In this document: positions 1 to 10,293 of the stretch, in pieces | How positions within the stretch are numbered: the stretch's first letter is position 1 | Layout of the letters: each line of letters starts with the position of its first letter | Origin: Takakia lepidozioides | Taxonomy: Eukaryota; Streptophyta; Takakiopsida; Takakiales; Takakiaceae | NCBI GenBank assembly: GCA_030704615.1 | Contig: CM060731.1 | Coordinates: 9,116,001-9,180,000, forward strand | Reading direction: 5' to 3' | Length of the DNA stretch: 64,000 bases | The notes under the pieces: model-generated | The model's input: the letters and a program-made list of their open reading frames with translations, nothing else | What the model was told of the DNA's origin: nothing | Database searches by the model: none | Position numbers and translations under genes: made by a program

Positions 1-1016
1 CAGGATTTGGAGCGGGTTTGGCTCCATTGATCTGGTAGTGGCAGGTTGGCCCTGCCAAGGGCATTCATCAACCGGGCATGGCAATGGATTGGCGAGACTC
101 GAGGACGGTCTGTTTTGGGAGATGGTGCGGATTTTGCGCCACTTGCAGCTTCATCAGGTGTATCTCGGCATACATTTGGAGAATGTGCCACTGATGGGTG
201 ATTCTCGGGCCAGGGTGATGGCCAGTGTGCTCAAGTCCGGTCGTGGCTTGGCAGTCAGCGTGTTGCTGGATGCAGCTGCAGTGGGTCACGGGCTCATCGT
301 CCACGGCTTTGGTGGACTAACTTCATGCCACCCGCCACTGCTCAAGCGTGCATTTGATGGGGTGCAGCGCCCAGCACACTCATCGTGGATGGCATTCTGG
401 ACACAGGGAGGCAGTCTCAACATGTGAGACATAATGACCGTTCGCCGTTGCAGTGGTCACAGGATGGGTCACCCACGAGCAGCATTACCTACATGCTCAG
501 CTTCCCAGGCTCCCATGCTTTTCGGGATGGTGACCTGGCCTCCTGTGGGATGCTCAATAGTTGCAGCAGTTAGTGGAGCCTAATGCCGACGAGCGAGCGG
601 GCGGGCTGGGGTTTTCCACTGGGACCACGGCGGTGCCTTCTCTTTCTGAGGCATCACGTCGTCAGGTGTTGGGGCAAGCAATGGATCTCAATTGCTTGAC
701 CTGGATTGTCAGCTTGGCTATGGCTGAGCAACGTAGAGTGCGGAGTGCACTTCCCTTGATGGTCTCTCTGCCTACCGAGACGGTACAGGCAGCGAGTGGG
801 GGCGAGCCGGTGAGGACCACGGGGTGTAGACATCCATGGCACACGTGGGAGGTGCTCGAGGTTCAGAGGGAGTTGGCAGCCAAGGCAGCTGTGATGGATG
901 AGGTTGGGGATTCTTCTCGGGATGAGGAGGTTCTCAATGATGAGATGATGGGGCAGGATGAGGCCTTGTCATTGACTGAGCAGGAAGGGAGTACTGCTCA
1001 AGAGGTTGCAGCATAG
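1..1016 (+). pseudogene. C5-cytosine DNA methyltransferase domain of a Ty3/gypsy element (5' truncated by window, frameshifted)
   Basis: Read in the frame of base 2, the DNA encodes a methyltransferase motif IV with the catalytic Cys (AGWPCQG, bases 41-61) followed by a G-rich loop and an LFWEMVRI helix, then motif VI (LENVP, bases 176-190). The frame then breaks near 275-290. Motif VIII-like AHRPRLWWTN (about 292-321) is in another frame, and a segment reading ILDTGRQSQHVRH lies in a third (about 385-450). The block from 561 to 1016 reads NADERAGGLGF and RRQVLGQAMDLNCLTWI, which fit the last motifs of the family. The order of motifs is that of C5-methyltransferases, and the motif VIII form recalls the DNMT3/DRM branch. 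It lies directly upstream of the reverse transcriptase in the same orientation, so it looks like part of the element's polyprotein. Several frameshifts make this copy non-functional. Family call is strong; branch is inference. Confidence 0.78.
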
Positions 1017-1049
1017 CAACCACGGGACGCGTCCTCTACCTCTAAGCCC

Positions 1050-1760
1050 ACTGGACTTAAGGTTGCAGTTACGGAGGACAATTGGGAGCCTGACATTGGA
1101 CCCATTGTCACCGGAGGAGAGAGACGACGTATACGGCGGTTCCTGAGGGCTTACAGGAATTGCTTTGCCTTCAGTTTGAAGGACTTGGGAGCACTGAAGG
1201 GTCAAGAGATCCGTATTGAGTTGGCCACTGACACGCCAATCTTTCGGAGACCCTATAGATACAGTGACATGGAGAGGTCTTTGATTCAGATGAGGACTCA
1301 AGATCTCTGGGAGGCAGGTTTGGTGGAGCTCTCTGGTGGAGAGTATGCTTCAGCCACAGTGATGCCAGCTAAGAAGGATGTCTATGGCAATTGGACGGAG
1401 AGACGTATGTGCGGTGATTACCGGCCTGTAAATCGTCAGACCAAGTCCGATAGGTATGCCATGCCAACACCAGAGGAGATCTTTGATGCCATTGGGCATT
1501 CCAAGGTCTTTAGCACGTTGGATTTACGATCCGGATATCACCAGTTGCCGATCAAGGAGGCGGATAAGCAAAAGACGGCATTCTGGGGGATCAATGAGCA
1601 CGGGAAGGATTGCCTATACCAGTGGCGGTTCTTACCATTTGGGCTTAAAAACGCTCCCGCTGAGTTTCAAAGAGTCATGGACAGGATTCTAGCAGGGGTG
1701 GAGTTTGCTCGGTGCTACATAGATGACATCATCATCTTTAGCTACGGTGGAGGAGCATGA
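1050..1760 (+). pseudogene. Ty3/gypsy reverse transcriptase
   Basis: This is the polymerase domain of a Ty3/gypsy pol gene. The reading is open from about 1050 through 1757. Visible family blocks are MCGDYRPVN (about 1408-1434), FSTLDLRSGYHQLPI (around 1510-1550), FLPFGLKNAPAEFQRVM and the catalytic box YIDDIIIF (about 1717-1740), with both aspartates kept. The frame then breaks just after the catalytic box and continues in the next frame as the thumb and RNase H region. The upstream neighbour is the methyltransferase block, with one stop codon (1014-1016) and a frame change between them. The start given is approximate because pol is normally translated as a polyprotein. Confidence 0.93.
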
Positions 1761-2766
1761 GAGACACCTTCAGGGGGTATTTGAGCGCTTGAGGACGCAC
1801 GGATTGAAGTTACATCCGGGCAAGTGCAAGTTTTTCCACAACCAGATTGAGTATCTGGGTCACATGATATATCCTGGAGGATTGGGGGTACAGCAGACTA
1901 AGGTAGAGTCCATTGCACAGGTTCCACGCCCCACGGATGTGAGCCGAGTTCGAGCTTTCATGGGGTTAGCAAACTATTACAGACGGTTTGTTAAGGGATT
2001 TAGTGCCATTGCAAAGGCTCTAACCAAGCTGACCAAGGTGGACCAGGAGTGGCAGTGGGAAGATGAGCAGAAACAAGCTTTTCAAGAGCTCAAGGCGAGG
2101 TTGACCTCGGCGCCCATCTTGAGACGACCTATCAGGGGGCGTCCTTTTCAGCTGCATACAGATTGGAGCATGCTGGGGCTTGGAGCGGTGCTCACACAGG
2201 TGGATGATGAGGGAAGAGAGTTCGTAGTGGCTTATGCTAGCCGCTCGAACAATGCTGCAGAGTCTAAGTATAGCTCATATGAGGGAGAATGCTTAGCTGC
2301 AGTGTGGGCCGTGGCACACTTCAGGTGCTATCTATACGGCAATCTCTTCACCCTTGTCACGGATCACCAACCACTCAAGTGGTTGATGGAGTCAGACAAG
2401 CTTACGGGGAAGCTTGCACGGTGGGCACTCATCCTTCAAGAGTATGACTTTCAGGTGGTGCATCGACCGGGTTTGGTCAATCGAAATGCAGATGGGTTGA
2501 GTCGCAATCCATGCACGAGCCAGCAGGATGACACTGGAGCTCGGTGGCATGGTGAGACGGACGAGGAGATGGTGCCCGGATGGCATGCATCTGCATTTCT
2601 GTGTATCTTGGCAGCGGAAGGCCAGGTTGGACCTACAACAGGGATGACTGTAGATCAAGTGTCTGAGGACCCTGAGGCCAGCAATGAGCAGGGTGGCGCC
2701 AAAGATATACATGAGGATTCAGTTGTGTTGGACTACTCCGCAGTGGAGACACGGCAGCCACTATGA
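1723..2766 (+). pseudogene. Ty3/gypsy RT thumb and RNase H
   Basis: The frame continues the reverse transcriptase after a one-base shift near 1740. It begins with VEEHERHLQGVFERLR and the YLGHMI and FMGLANYYRRFV blocks of the connection region. It then carries RNase H with HTDWSMLGLGAVLTQ (first Asp), the SSYEGECLAAVWAV block (Glu) and LVTDHQPLKWL (second Asp). The last acidic site is within HRPGLVNRNADGLSR, which closes the domain. About 80 residues of low-similarity linker follow before a stop at 2764-2766, which overlaps the start of the integrase frame. All recognised catalytic residues are present, but the frame is separated from both neighbours, so this copy cannot produce an intact polyprotein. 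Confidence 0.93.
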
Positions 2767-3971
2767 CTGCCAAGGAGAGGGATCGGATCCTACAACGAGC
2801 CAAGAGGTTCAGGTGGGAGGGGACACACCTGCTCCGAGTGTGGGAGGATGGTCGAGTGAGGATTGTGCCTCACCCAACACAGCGGGCACGGTTAGTGCGG
2901 CATGCCCATGAGGAGTTGGGGCATTTTGGGGTGCGACGCACTCATAGTCTACTGCAGGGGCAGTATTGGTGGCGTGGTATGCACACAGAGGTGCAACAAT
3001 TTGTGGCTAGGTGCATGGTGTGTGACAGGGTGCGTGCTTCATTCAACGCCCCTACTCCACAATTGCACCCTCTTCCGATCATGGGATTGGGCTACAGGTG
3101 GAGTCTTGACTTCGCAGGGCCGTTGCCACTGACCATGCGCCACAACAAGTACGTGTTGGTGATGGTGGAGCACTTCTCCAAGTGGATTGAATTGGTTCCA
3201 TTGCCTGATAAGGCTAGTGAGGGAGCTGCGTATGCATTCCTGGATTGTGTGCTTAGCCGATTCGGTGCTCCAGCTGAGGTACTCACGGACCAAGGGAGAG
3301 AGTTCTTGGGGGAGTTTCAGGCTTTGTGTGACAAGGCCTTGATAGACCACCGCACCACTTCTCGGGATCATCCTGAGGCCGATGGCTTGGCAGAGAGAGT
3401 TGTTCAGACAGTAAAGAGGGGTTTGCGCAAGTATGGCTTGCAGAAGGGACACCTAGGAGATTGGGACCTTCAGTTACCCTGGTTAGCCATGGGCTACAGG
3501 TTCAGCAAGCAAGCATCACTTGCCTCCTTCTCACCATACTTTCTTCTCTTTGGCCGAGAGCCGGATTTGCCTACATCCATTCGCAGAGAAGCTGCTACAG
3601 TTCTTAACCTTGACGATCCGGACGTGTGGGCACGTGCATGTGAGCAGCGTGCAGAGTTGTTCAAGAGAGTCATGCCCATGGCTTTCGAGAACCTTGCCAT
3701 TGCACAACACCGTGATACGTTGAGGTATGCTACCATACGTGGTGGGGGCTATCGTCCTGGGGTTCGGAGATTCAACCCTGGTGACTATGTCTATCTGCAG
3801 CAGACTGCTCCTACGACCCTGGATGTGACTGCAGGACGTGTTATTTTGAGGGTTCGAGAGGTCTTGCCCTCAGGCGTCTTGGTCTTGGAGGGTCGGGATG
3901 GCATAACTTGGAAGGACCATGTGCGTAATGTGTGCGCCATGTCACCTTCCGAATGTCGATGGCAGGATTGA
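2763..3971 (+). pseudogene. Ty3/gypsy integrase
   Basis: The frame encodes an integrase of about 400 residues. An N-terminal HHCC zinc site is visible (HAHEELGHFGVRRTH, then CMVC). The catalytic core has DFAGPLPL (first Asp), LTDQGREF (second Asp) and DGLAERVVQTVKRGL (Glu), a complete D,D-35-E arrangement. A C-terminal part with FNPGDYVYLQQ resembles the SH3-like GPF/Y region. It begins by overlapping the RNase H stop, so a frame change separates it from the upstream part. It is followed in another frame by a PHD-type zinc finger rather than a recognisable chromodomain. Lineage within Ty3/gypsy cannot be fixed from this alone. Confidence 0.94.
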
Positions 3972-4147
3972 CCCAAACCTGGCAGTGGTATCTGCAGGTT
4001 TGAGGTGCATGTTGTGTGGGTCTGCTAAAGGGGCAGCCCATGCTGGTGTGTGATCGATGCTCTAGAGGTTGGCATATGGGATGCTTGACTCCACCTCTTG
4101 AGATGGTTCCGGATGGGGATTGGTTATGTCCACATTGCATTGGATAG
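3950..4147 (+). pseudogene. PHD-type zinc finger at the end of the gypsy pol, frameshifted
   Basis: Directly after the integrase a different frame reads NVDGRIDPNLAVVSAGL, then RCMLCGS (C-x2-C). After a one-base shift near 4030 it reads MLVCDRCSRGWHMGCL followed by PDGDWLCPHCI and a stop at about 4145. The residues together give C-x2-C, C-x2-C-x4-H-x2-C and W-x-C-x2-C, the full C4HC3 PHD pattern. PHD fingers bind histone H3 tails, so in an intact element the domain could steer integration or chromatin binding. That role is inference. Two frame changes separate it from the integrase. Confidence 0.72.
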
Positions 4148-4406
4148 TGGGAGTGGATACAACCATGGAAGGCTAACAAGAAACGCAAGGCCCAGCTACT
4201 AGGAGACCTTGAACACACGAGTCCTGGCTCAAGTTCACAGATTGCAAGACGGCGACTAACGATGGGGCTACTCTTGTACCCGGCCTCTTGGTCTATAGAG
4301 TTTGAGTACAATAGGGACAGTGATAGAGGACTTAGTACGGCTGTGGCTATTACATCTTGTAGCTATCTGGAGGTAGAGGGACCTATCCACCAGCTAGGGG
4401 GGCGAT

Positions 4407-4832
4407 TGTGGCAGACTACTTTATTGTGCATATATGTGTGGTGTGGTTTGGACAGCGATGTAGTTGTGTAGCGATATGTATGCGCACGACAGCTGTCAAG
4501 TTAAATAAGCACAGTGTGAAAACAGCTAGAATAAAACTAGTTATTTGTATTTAACACTTGGATTTAGGTCAAGTGTTAAATCAGGTGTCAAGTTTAGTTT
4601 GACACCTGGTCCGTCTTATCTTCACGAGAGCGGCAGTCGCGCGGCTCATCTCTCTCGAGTTGAGCCTGCGCGACCGAGCTCCTTCATCGCTTAGATTGAG
4701 TGTGCTTATGATGGGAGTGTAGGTTGTTGTGGGGTGGAGTCCCCATAGCTTGGGGTGCCCCTGGCTCGACTACTATTTCAAAGAGTGATGATGGTTTTGG
4801 TTTTCCAAGTGTGTTCGTTGGTTTGTTTATCA
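4407..4832 (+). repeat. Probable 3' LTR of the gypsy element
   Basis: A purine-rich stretch ending in aggggggcg (about 4396-4404) is immediately followed by tgtggcagactac, a typical polypurine tract to LTR junction. The first 85 bases or so (4405-4491) recur almost exactly at 4832-4917, 427 bases away. The simplest reading is an LTR of about 425 bp that starts TG and ends CA, followed by the truncated start of a second LTR copy. The 5' LTR lies outside the window, so the ends are not proven. Confidence 0.5.
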
Positions 4833-4917
4833 TTGTGGTAGACTACTTTATTGTGCATATATGTGTGGTGTGGTTTGGACAGCGATGTAGTTTTGTAGCG
4901 ATATGTATGAGCACGAC
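4832..4917 (+). repeat. Second, truncated copy of the LTR start
   Basis: The sequence from attgtggtagactac to gcacgaca repeats 4405-4491 with only a few substitutions. Similarity stops sharply after 4917. This could be a tandem LTR remnant made by unequal recombination, or a short tandem duplication. Confidence 0.65.
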
Positions 4918-5622
4918 ACGCACATCATCCGGCTAATTCTTAAAAAATCAGCATTAATTTGTCCAAGTTGTCAATGGCAAGTCCAAGTCTGGCAAATCTG
5001 GAAGGCACGCTGCCGATGGACTTTGAACAATGCCTCTTCTTCCTATACAAAAATCCTTACTTATATTTTCTTCGACATTACTATTGCTGATAAGCTGGCC
5101 TGGCAAAAATGTGCAGAAGCAGACAGGAAACCGGAGCGAAAGGCAACTCTTCTCACCTTCTTCAGGGTATCATGGGGAAGAGGAGGAATCATTTGTTGCT
5201 GCATATCGGCTGACATTAACTGGAAGCACATTAGGAAGGGGTCTAAGTCTAAGTTGATCTTCCTTAGATAGGCATCTCGTGCGTTCTGCCTTGTAGCTCA
5301 TGCCGATCAGGCCCTGCTCTCATTGTCCTCCACTGAGCACTGTTCCCTGTTCTAGGGCTATTCTCGGAGCATTTGGTCTATTCTTCAATCTTGGATTAGC
5401 TCTCTGGTCTTTTCAAGCAGATCTTGCACTCCATTTTGGATTGGGTCTACCTTGGTTGTATGCATAGCTAGGGCTATTTTTTCTACTCACAGTTCGCTGG
5501 AATCTCCAACACGGTTCCGTGTGTTAGGCGGCCTCATGGCAACATGTAAGGGTTTAATTTTTTCCTTTTAATCAATAAAAGTATCAAGGCCTCTATCCCC
5601 TGTCTTGAAAAAAAATTAAAAA
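4918..5622. other. Gene-free stretch ending in a retroposon-like poly(A) tail
   Basis: No convincing coding frame was found. The end (about 5560-5622) reads ttaatcaataaaagt, then ggcctctatcccctgtcttg, then an A-rich run. The same style of tail recurs near 15568-15612 and 45568-45612, so this is probably the 3' end of a LINE or LINE-dependent element whose coding part is not recognisable here. Confidence 0.4.
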
Positions 5623-5983
5623 AATAGAGTTATCTGTAAATTCAGACCCGAGTTTCATCGTGTGTTGTTAGAAAACGCAATTTCGACGTGAGTTTGCTTT
5701 CCCTCCGCAAATTTCCTTAAATTTGTTAGGAATCGTTAAACACAGGTTGATTGGCCATGAGTTTATGCAAAGTGCTCTCACAGCGGGCCCTCTGTTGTCG
5801 CAAGCCTTCTCAACCTAAACTCACGATGGAACTCCCTGGACGTGCATTTGGGCAGGTGTTTTGAGTTTGGACCCGAGTTGAATACGACAAAAACTGCCAA
5901 AAAAAATGCCTAGCTGGACGTGAGTTTCACCTTGAAGTGGGTCGAGTCGTCGTGAGTTGATGGAATTTACGGATAACTCTATT
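5623..5983. mobile_element. Small inverted-repeat element (MITE-like)
   Basis: The first 21 bases (starting aatagagttatctg) are the reverse complement of 5963-5983 with a single mismatch. The 361-bp interior holds several variants of a gacgtgagttt / cccgagtt motif and no gene. No clear target-site duplication is visible, so the superfamily is open. Confidence 0.5.
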
Positions 5984-6110
5984 GTCCTACCGAAAAATGA
6001 AAAATAGTGGCGGGCCCTTGGGGCTGGACGTGCCCTGACCCCTGACTTGTGCACCAGCCCCAACTTCATATCTAGATGCTATACCATGTGTATAGTCCTT
6101 GTTTTTGCCC

Positions 6111-6430
6111 GGTCCTAATATGGATGTGGCTTGATTTTATTGCAAGCATGGGAGCTGACGGGTACGGCCCGCGAGGTACAGCCGGGAACCCCCGCTCCGG
6201 CAGCCTCGTCGGCGAGCTGGACGCCCCATGTCAAATCATCCCCATCCCCCCCCCCCTTCGACCCCTCCGCCTGTTGCCCCGCCCCCGCCCACCGCTGGCC
6301 GCGCGGCGCCCCACAGCACCGCCCGATCTCCAGCCACGTGGCGGCCCCCCGCTGTGGATCCCCGCACCGCCACATGGCGCTCCCCCCGCCGTCGATCCCC
6401 TCATCCCATCGGAGGCAGGATCCCCCGCAA
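6111..6430 (+). repeat. Left terminal inverted repeat of the Mutator-like element
   Basis: The arm matches the reverse complement of roughly 13340-13664. The match begins with ggatgtggcttgat at 6121, preceded in the left copy by about seven extra bases between ccggt and tggatg. It is very GC-rich and contains runs of C up to 12 bases. Small insertions and deletions separate the arms after the first 150 bases, so the inner limit is approximate. Confidence 0.75.
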
Positions 6431-7060
6431 CTGGGTTGATCCCCCGTCCAGGGCAGGAGTGATCCCCCACTCCCAATCGTGCGCCACGTGGTTCTCCTCG
6501 AACCGTTGATCCCCTGCGCATCAATCTTACTTACAACCACGGCCGTTCACAGTGACACGCCGCCACATCGCAATCCCTCCGCCGTCGATCCCTCCAACAG
6601 TTAGAGGCCTGATCCCCTGAGCCCAGGCGCGGTCCCCCGGGCCTTCGACCATGGACGGCGCAATCCCCGCGCTGTCGCTCCCCCCGCCTCGATTGATCCC
6701 CTCCTCCAATTCGGGGACTGATCCCCCTCCCCACATTTTCCGCCACGATGCCCTCCATGACACGTGGGCCACGTCACGGTCCCCTCGCCGTCGACCCCCC
6801 CCCCCTCGCCGCGCCGTCCATCCCCCTCGACCGCGTGCCGGCACCCCCAATGTCGATCCGTTCCCGATCCCCTGCTCCCCCCAGGGACTCATCCCCCTTG
6901 GCCCTCTTCAACGTGATGTGGCCGTCCCCCGCCGTCCGATAGTTTTGCGCGATGGTCCACTGCATGGCGCTGCCCCGGTCGTCCATCCCCCCTGGTCTTG
7001 CGCCGATCTCCTGCTTTGATCCCCCTTCGACCGATCCCCCAATCCATTCCATTTCCAACG
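6340..7060 (+). repeat. Left subterminal array of GATCCCC motifs
   Basis: Roughly a dozen copies of gatcccc (often preceded by g/t) are spread over about 700 bases, all in this orientation, with CACGTG boxes interspersed. The complementary motif ggggatc fills the right arm. Such clustered subterminal motifs are known transposase-binding sites in several DNA transposon families; that role here is inference. Confidence 0.6.
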
Positions 7061-7267
7061 GTGGGTATCGCACCACGTGGACCTGCATGTGCTGTTCACT
7101 TCGTCGTGGAGGTAGGGTTCTCCATCTGGATTGAGCGAGGGTTTCCAGCTGTCGTGCTTGTTCGTGCTCCTGCTTCGATGGACTTGGGATGACCTGCCAG
7201 GGTCTCAATCGTGTGCGCTCTAAGGCGTTTGTGATTCTCTTGCGACTCACGTCTTGCATACAGGGGT

Positions 7268-7312
7268 TTTCTTCTTCTCTTCTTCTTCTTCTTCTTCTTC
7301 TTCTTCTTTTGT
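7268..7312 (+). repeat. (CTT)n microsatellite
   Basis: About ten consecutive ctt units follow a short degenerate run. It lies inside the Mutator-like element just upstream of the first cargo frame. Confidence 0.85.
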
Positions 7313-8243
7313 TGTTCTTCTGTTTGCTCTTTCTTGTTTGTTGTTTTTCAGCCTCAACTTCATGTTTGTTTTTTCATACTACTTACCTTGCTAGATTCAA
7401 ATGTGAACATCTGTGTGTTGCAGAATCAAACATGGTTGGGTATCAAGCAGCTGAATAGGATTGATGGAGGTTGGAGAGTCCAAGATGGTTGTATACCGGC
7501 CAGCTCATAATACATGCACTTATAGGGATTTCTTTTTCGACCTAGCATGGTGTTTTACTCGTCCTACACAACGGTCTCTTCTCATGTTCCCTGCCCCTGT
7601 AGTTTAGGGTCCCCTTTCTCTCATGAGTTGTCTCCCTCCCTGAATCCGTCACTTGCAAACCCCCAAACATCCAATCCCTCCCGAGTTTTTGCTCCCCCAC
7701 TGTCTGGTCCCCCCCGCCACTCCCCCTGTCTTCGCTACCCACGTGTCACCTCCCTGACCACAGAATCGCCATGCATGTCATATCCAGTACTCTCCGCACA
7801 TGTCAGCTCCCCTCTACTAACATTCCCCCACGTGTCTGGTCCCCCTACTTTGATCCCCATGTTCTGGGAGTGGCTAGGGGTTCGATCCCCCTTCACATCT
7901 CCCCATGCCTGCTCCCCTTTATGACCGCCCAGATCTCCCCACGTGTCGACATCAGTGATCCCCACTTTGGTGCTGTTGACACATGTCCATCGACTGATCC
8001 CCTGCTCCCCCACGTGCCCGCTCCCCTAGCTACACTGCACGTGCGGAATGTCTTCCTCGCGAAGCGACTCTTTGGTGGCGGCTCTTCGTTGTGGTTTTTC
8101 AGCTGCTCTACTCATATCCTCTTTGTTGTCTATGTTGTGTGTTTTCCTTTTGTTCGTTGCAACCGTGTGCTCTTCCTTGTTTTCTCTGGCTTCTATTCTT
8201 TGCTTTTTATTTTCTGTATTTCGGCGTCGTGTGCTCGTTGCCG

Positions 8244-8882
8244 ATGGCAAAAACTAGGCCTAAGGTTGTTCCCCCTGAGGATGGTATGCTGGTTTTTTGG
8301 CACAAGCCTAAGAAAGGGGACGAGGTTCCTTTCTGGTATACGCCAACTGAGTCGGGGGAGATGATAGTGGAGGCAGAGGCGGACCTCAGAGTTCGTGATG
8401 GCACGAAACAAAGGAATCCCTATAAGTGCAAGTTTTGTGGGCGGCCCATGAAGGATAAGGTTAGGTTGAATAGGCATGTCATTGATGGGGAGGGTTGTTC
8501 TTGGTTGAACATGGTGGATGGTTGGGACGAGGTTCAGTTGCCACTAAAACCCTGGCCCGCTGCCGAGTTCTCGAAGCAGGTTACTCATTTTGTGGAGAGG
8601 TTGAGAGGGTGTACAAACCCAGAAGCGCGGCGCGTACCAAGAGACGACGTGTCCCCTACTGATCGGCAGCAGCATCCCAAAGGAGCAAGAAAATGGAAGC
8701 CTGATGTGCCTGCACCGTCACAAGTGGCTGCCCCTCACAAGAGGAGTAGTCGTAGTGGGCCCGACACCGATTTTGAGTGCACCAAACCAAAGAAGGGGGC
8801 AAAAAAGGTTAAGATTGTTACTACTTTACCCTCCGCCTGTGAGAGACAAGCCAAAGTGCGGCCTGAACTCGCTGTCACTTAG
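8244..8882 (+). CDS. Cys/His zinc-finger protein carried in the Mutator-like element
   Basis: An ATG at 8244 opens a frame of 212 residues. After a basic N-terminus it has one zinc-finger-like unit, CKFCGRPMKDKVRLNRH followed by GEGC (C-x2-C then H-x6-C, about residues 59-82), flanked by conserved-looking WHKP and PFWYTP segments. The second half is basic and rich in Lys, Arg, Ser and Pro. The finger resembles the single BED/C2H-type fingers that plant transposon-associated proteins use to bind DNA. The frame is open through the whole element segment and lies between the terminal repeats, so it is element cargo or an accessory gene. Exons may join it to the next frame. Biochemical role unknown. 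Confidence 0.5.
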   Translation: MAKTRPKVVPPEDGMLVFWHKPKKGDEVPFWYTPTESGEMIVEAEADLRVRDGTKQRNPYKCKFCGRPMKDKVRLNRHVIDGEGCSWLNMVDGWDEVQLPLKPWPAAEFSKQVTHFVERLRGCTNPEARRVPRDDVSPTDRQQHPKGARKWKPDVPAPSQVAAPHKRSSRSGPDTDFECTKPKKGAKKVKIVTTLPSACERQAKVRPELAVT

Positions 8883-8916
8883 AGTAGAAAGCCAAAGAAA
8901 AAGTATCCCTATAGCC

Positions 8917-10290
8917 ATGAGCAGCCAACAGCAAAAATGGGGGGGATCGGACATAGGGGGGGATCCGTCTCAAAGTCAGGGGAGCCAGTCCAGAAAACAA
9001 CGAAGACACGCAGATGTGGGGGAGCAGACTACTCATCAGGACGAGGGGGAGCAGCTTGGGAGCTCGGGGCCTCTTGCAGGGGATGGAGCCATGGACATCG
9101 ACCACGACACACCACACCCGATCACTCCTGCTGGAACATTTATACTCCTGCAACATGGACTTCTCCCTTCCAATTTTGCTCACCAGAATGATGAAAGATT
9201 TTGGGATGCATTTGTGGATTTCGCATGGAGTGGAGGGTTTGCAAAGCGAGTGGAGAGGGCTGAACGCCGCTGGAGAAGATGGCTTCTACAAGAACAGGTT
9301 TGCTTCACCCCCCAATCTCCTTTTGAGTTTATGGCCATCTGCTCCTCCCAATAGTTTCCCAGGATTGCCCCCGGTTTGTAAATGCTCATTCTATGTTGCA
9401 TTTTTGCATGCAGATCAATGCTTCCGCGGGAGAAATTGAGGCTGTGCGGAAATCAGTGCGGGCATGGAGTACCTGCAAAGACGGCGTTCCCTGTGCTCTA
9501 TCCATTGGGTTGGAGTTGGAAGGTTTTGAGAGCTACCTTGTGGGAAAGATGAGTACCCCTATTGTAACACCCTCCTGTCCCCCCACGTCATGTCCCCCTT
9601 GCACCGTTCCCCTTCTGCTCCCTCTTTCAGGTTTGCTCCCTCCTCTTCTGCTCCCCCCTCATCTGTAGATCTCCAGTTTGATATTGTTGAACTATTGCTG
9701 GAGGAGCAGGACGTTCGACGTCTGCTTCCTGAATTCCCTCTCCTAAGAACTGCCGAGGAATCTGATGCCATTGTCACCTGGCTGAAAACATCAAGTCCAG
9801 ACTGCCTCGGTCCCTGTTCCCTCCAAGTTTTTTCTACCATGGACCCTCGACCCCCTGTTTCACACTTGTATCCTCTGGCCGATTTAAGACACGGCATCTG
9901 CCCCAGTCATATCATGATGCTTTTTGCACCGCAGACTGCTCACAAACTGCCCTACCATGGATTTGGACTCTTCTTGCATGGAGGTTGGCGGACGTTTGGG
10001 AATTTTCAGAATCAGGAGACTATGTTGAAAGAAGTGCTCGTGGCAGAGGGTCAGTTTAGATATGGTACAATGCAGGACAAAATGCAGATCGTCGACTCCT
10101 GCCGAGCATTTCTTCGCATGGTGCGTGCCCGAGCGTTTCATGAATTTGCAGCAATGGAAACCGCCCACTTCCAAGTTTTGTGGTGCAAGGGCAACGATGC
10201 CAAAGGGATACGACGTGCAGCCAAGGCCTTGGAGGATCTATTGTTTAGGCGGGAGCACATTGATTTGGGACGCTACGTGCATCTTTTGAG
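8917..10290 (+). CDS. Multi-exon gene of unknown function in the Mutator-like element
   Basis: The first exon runs from ATG 8917 to 9297. It is rich in Gln, Ser and acidic residues, then reads NDERFWDAFVDFAWSGGF. A GT donor at 9298 and an acceptor ending at 9413 keep the frame into INASAGEIEAVRKSV. A third block in another frame (about 9650-10287) reads DIVELLLEEQDVRRLLPEF, YHGFGLFLHGGWRTFGNF and AFHEFAAMETAHFQVLW, ending at a possible donor gtaagt (10290). The middle junction (9560-9640) could not be settled. Composition and long open frames look like real coding sequence. I recognise no family. It may be captured host DNA or an element-specific accessory protein. Confidence 0.4.
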
Positions 10291-10293
10291 TAA

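Noticed and set aside
6076-7019. Many overlapping open frames of 60-160 residues on both strands
   Set aside because: They are caused by GC-rich, stop-poor transposon arms; all are Pro/Arg/Gly-rich and match the repeat pattern rather than a gene.
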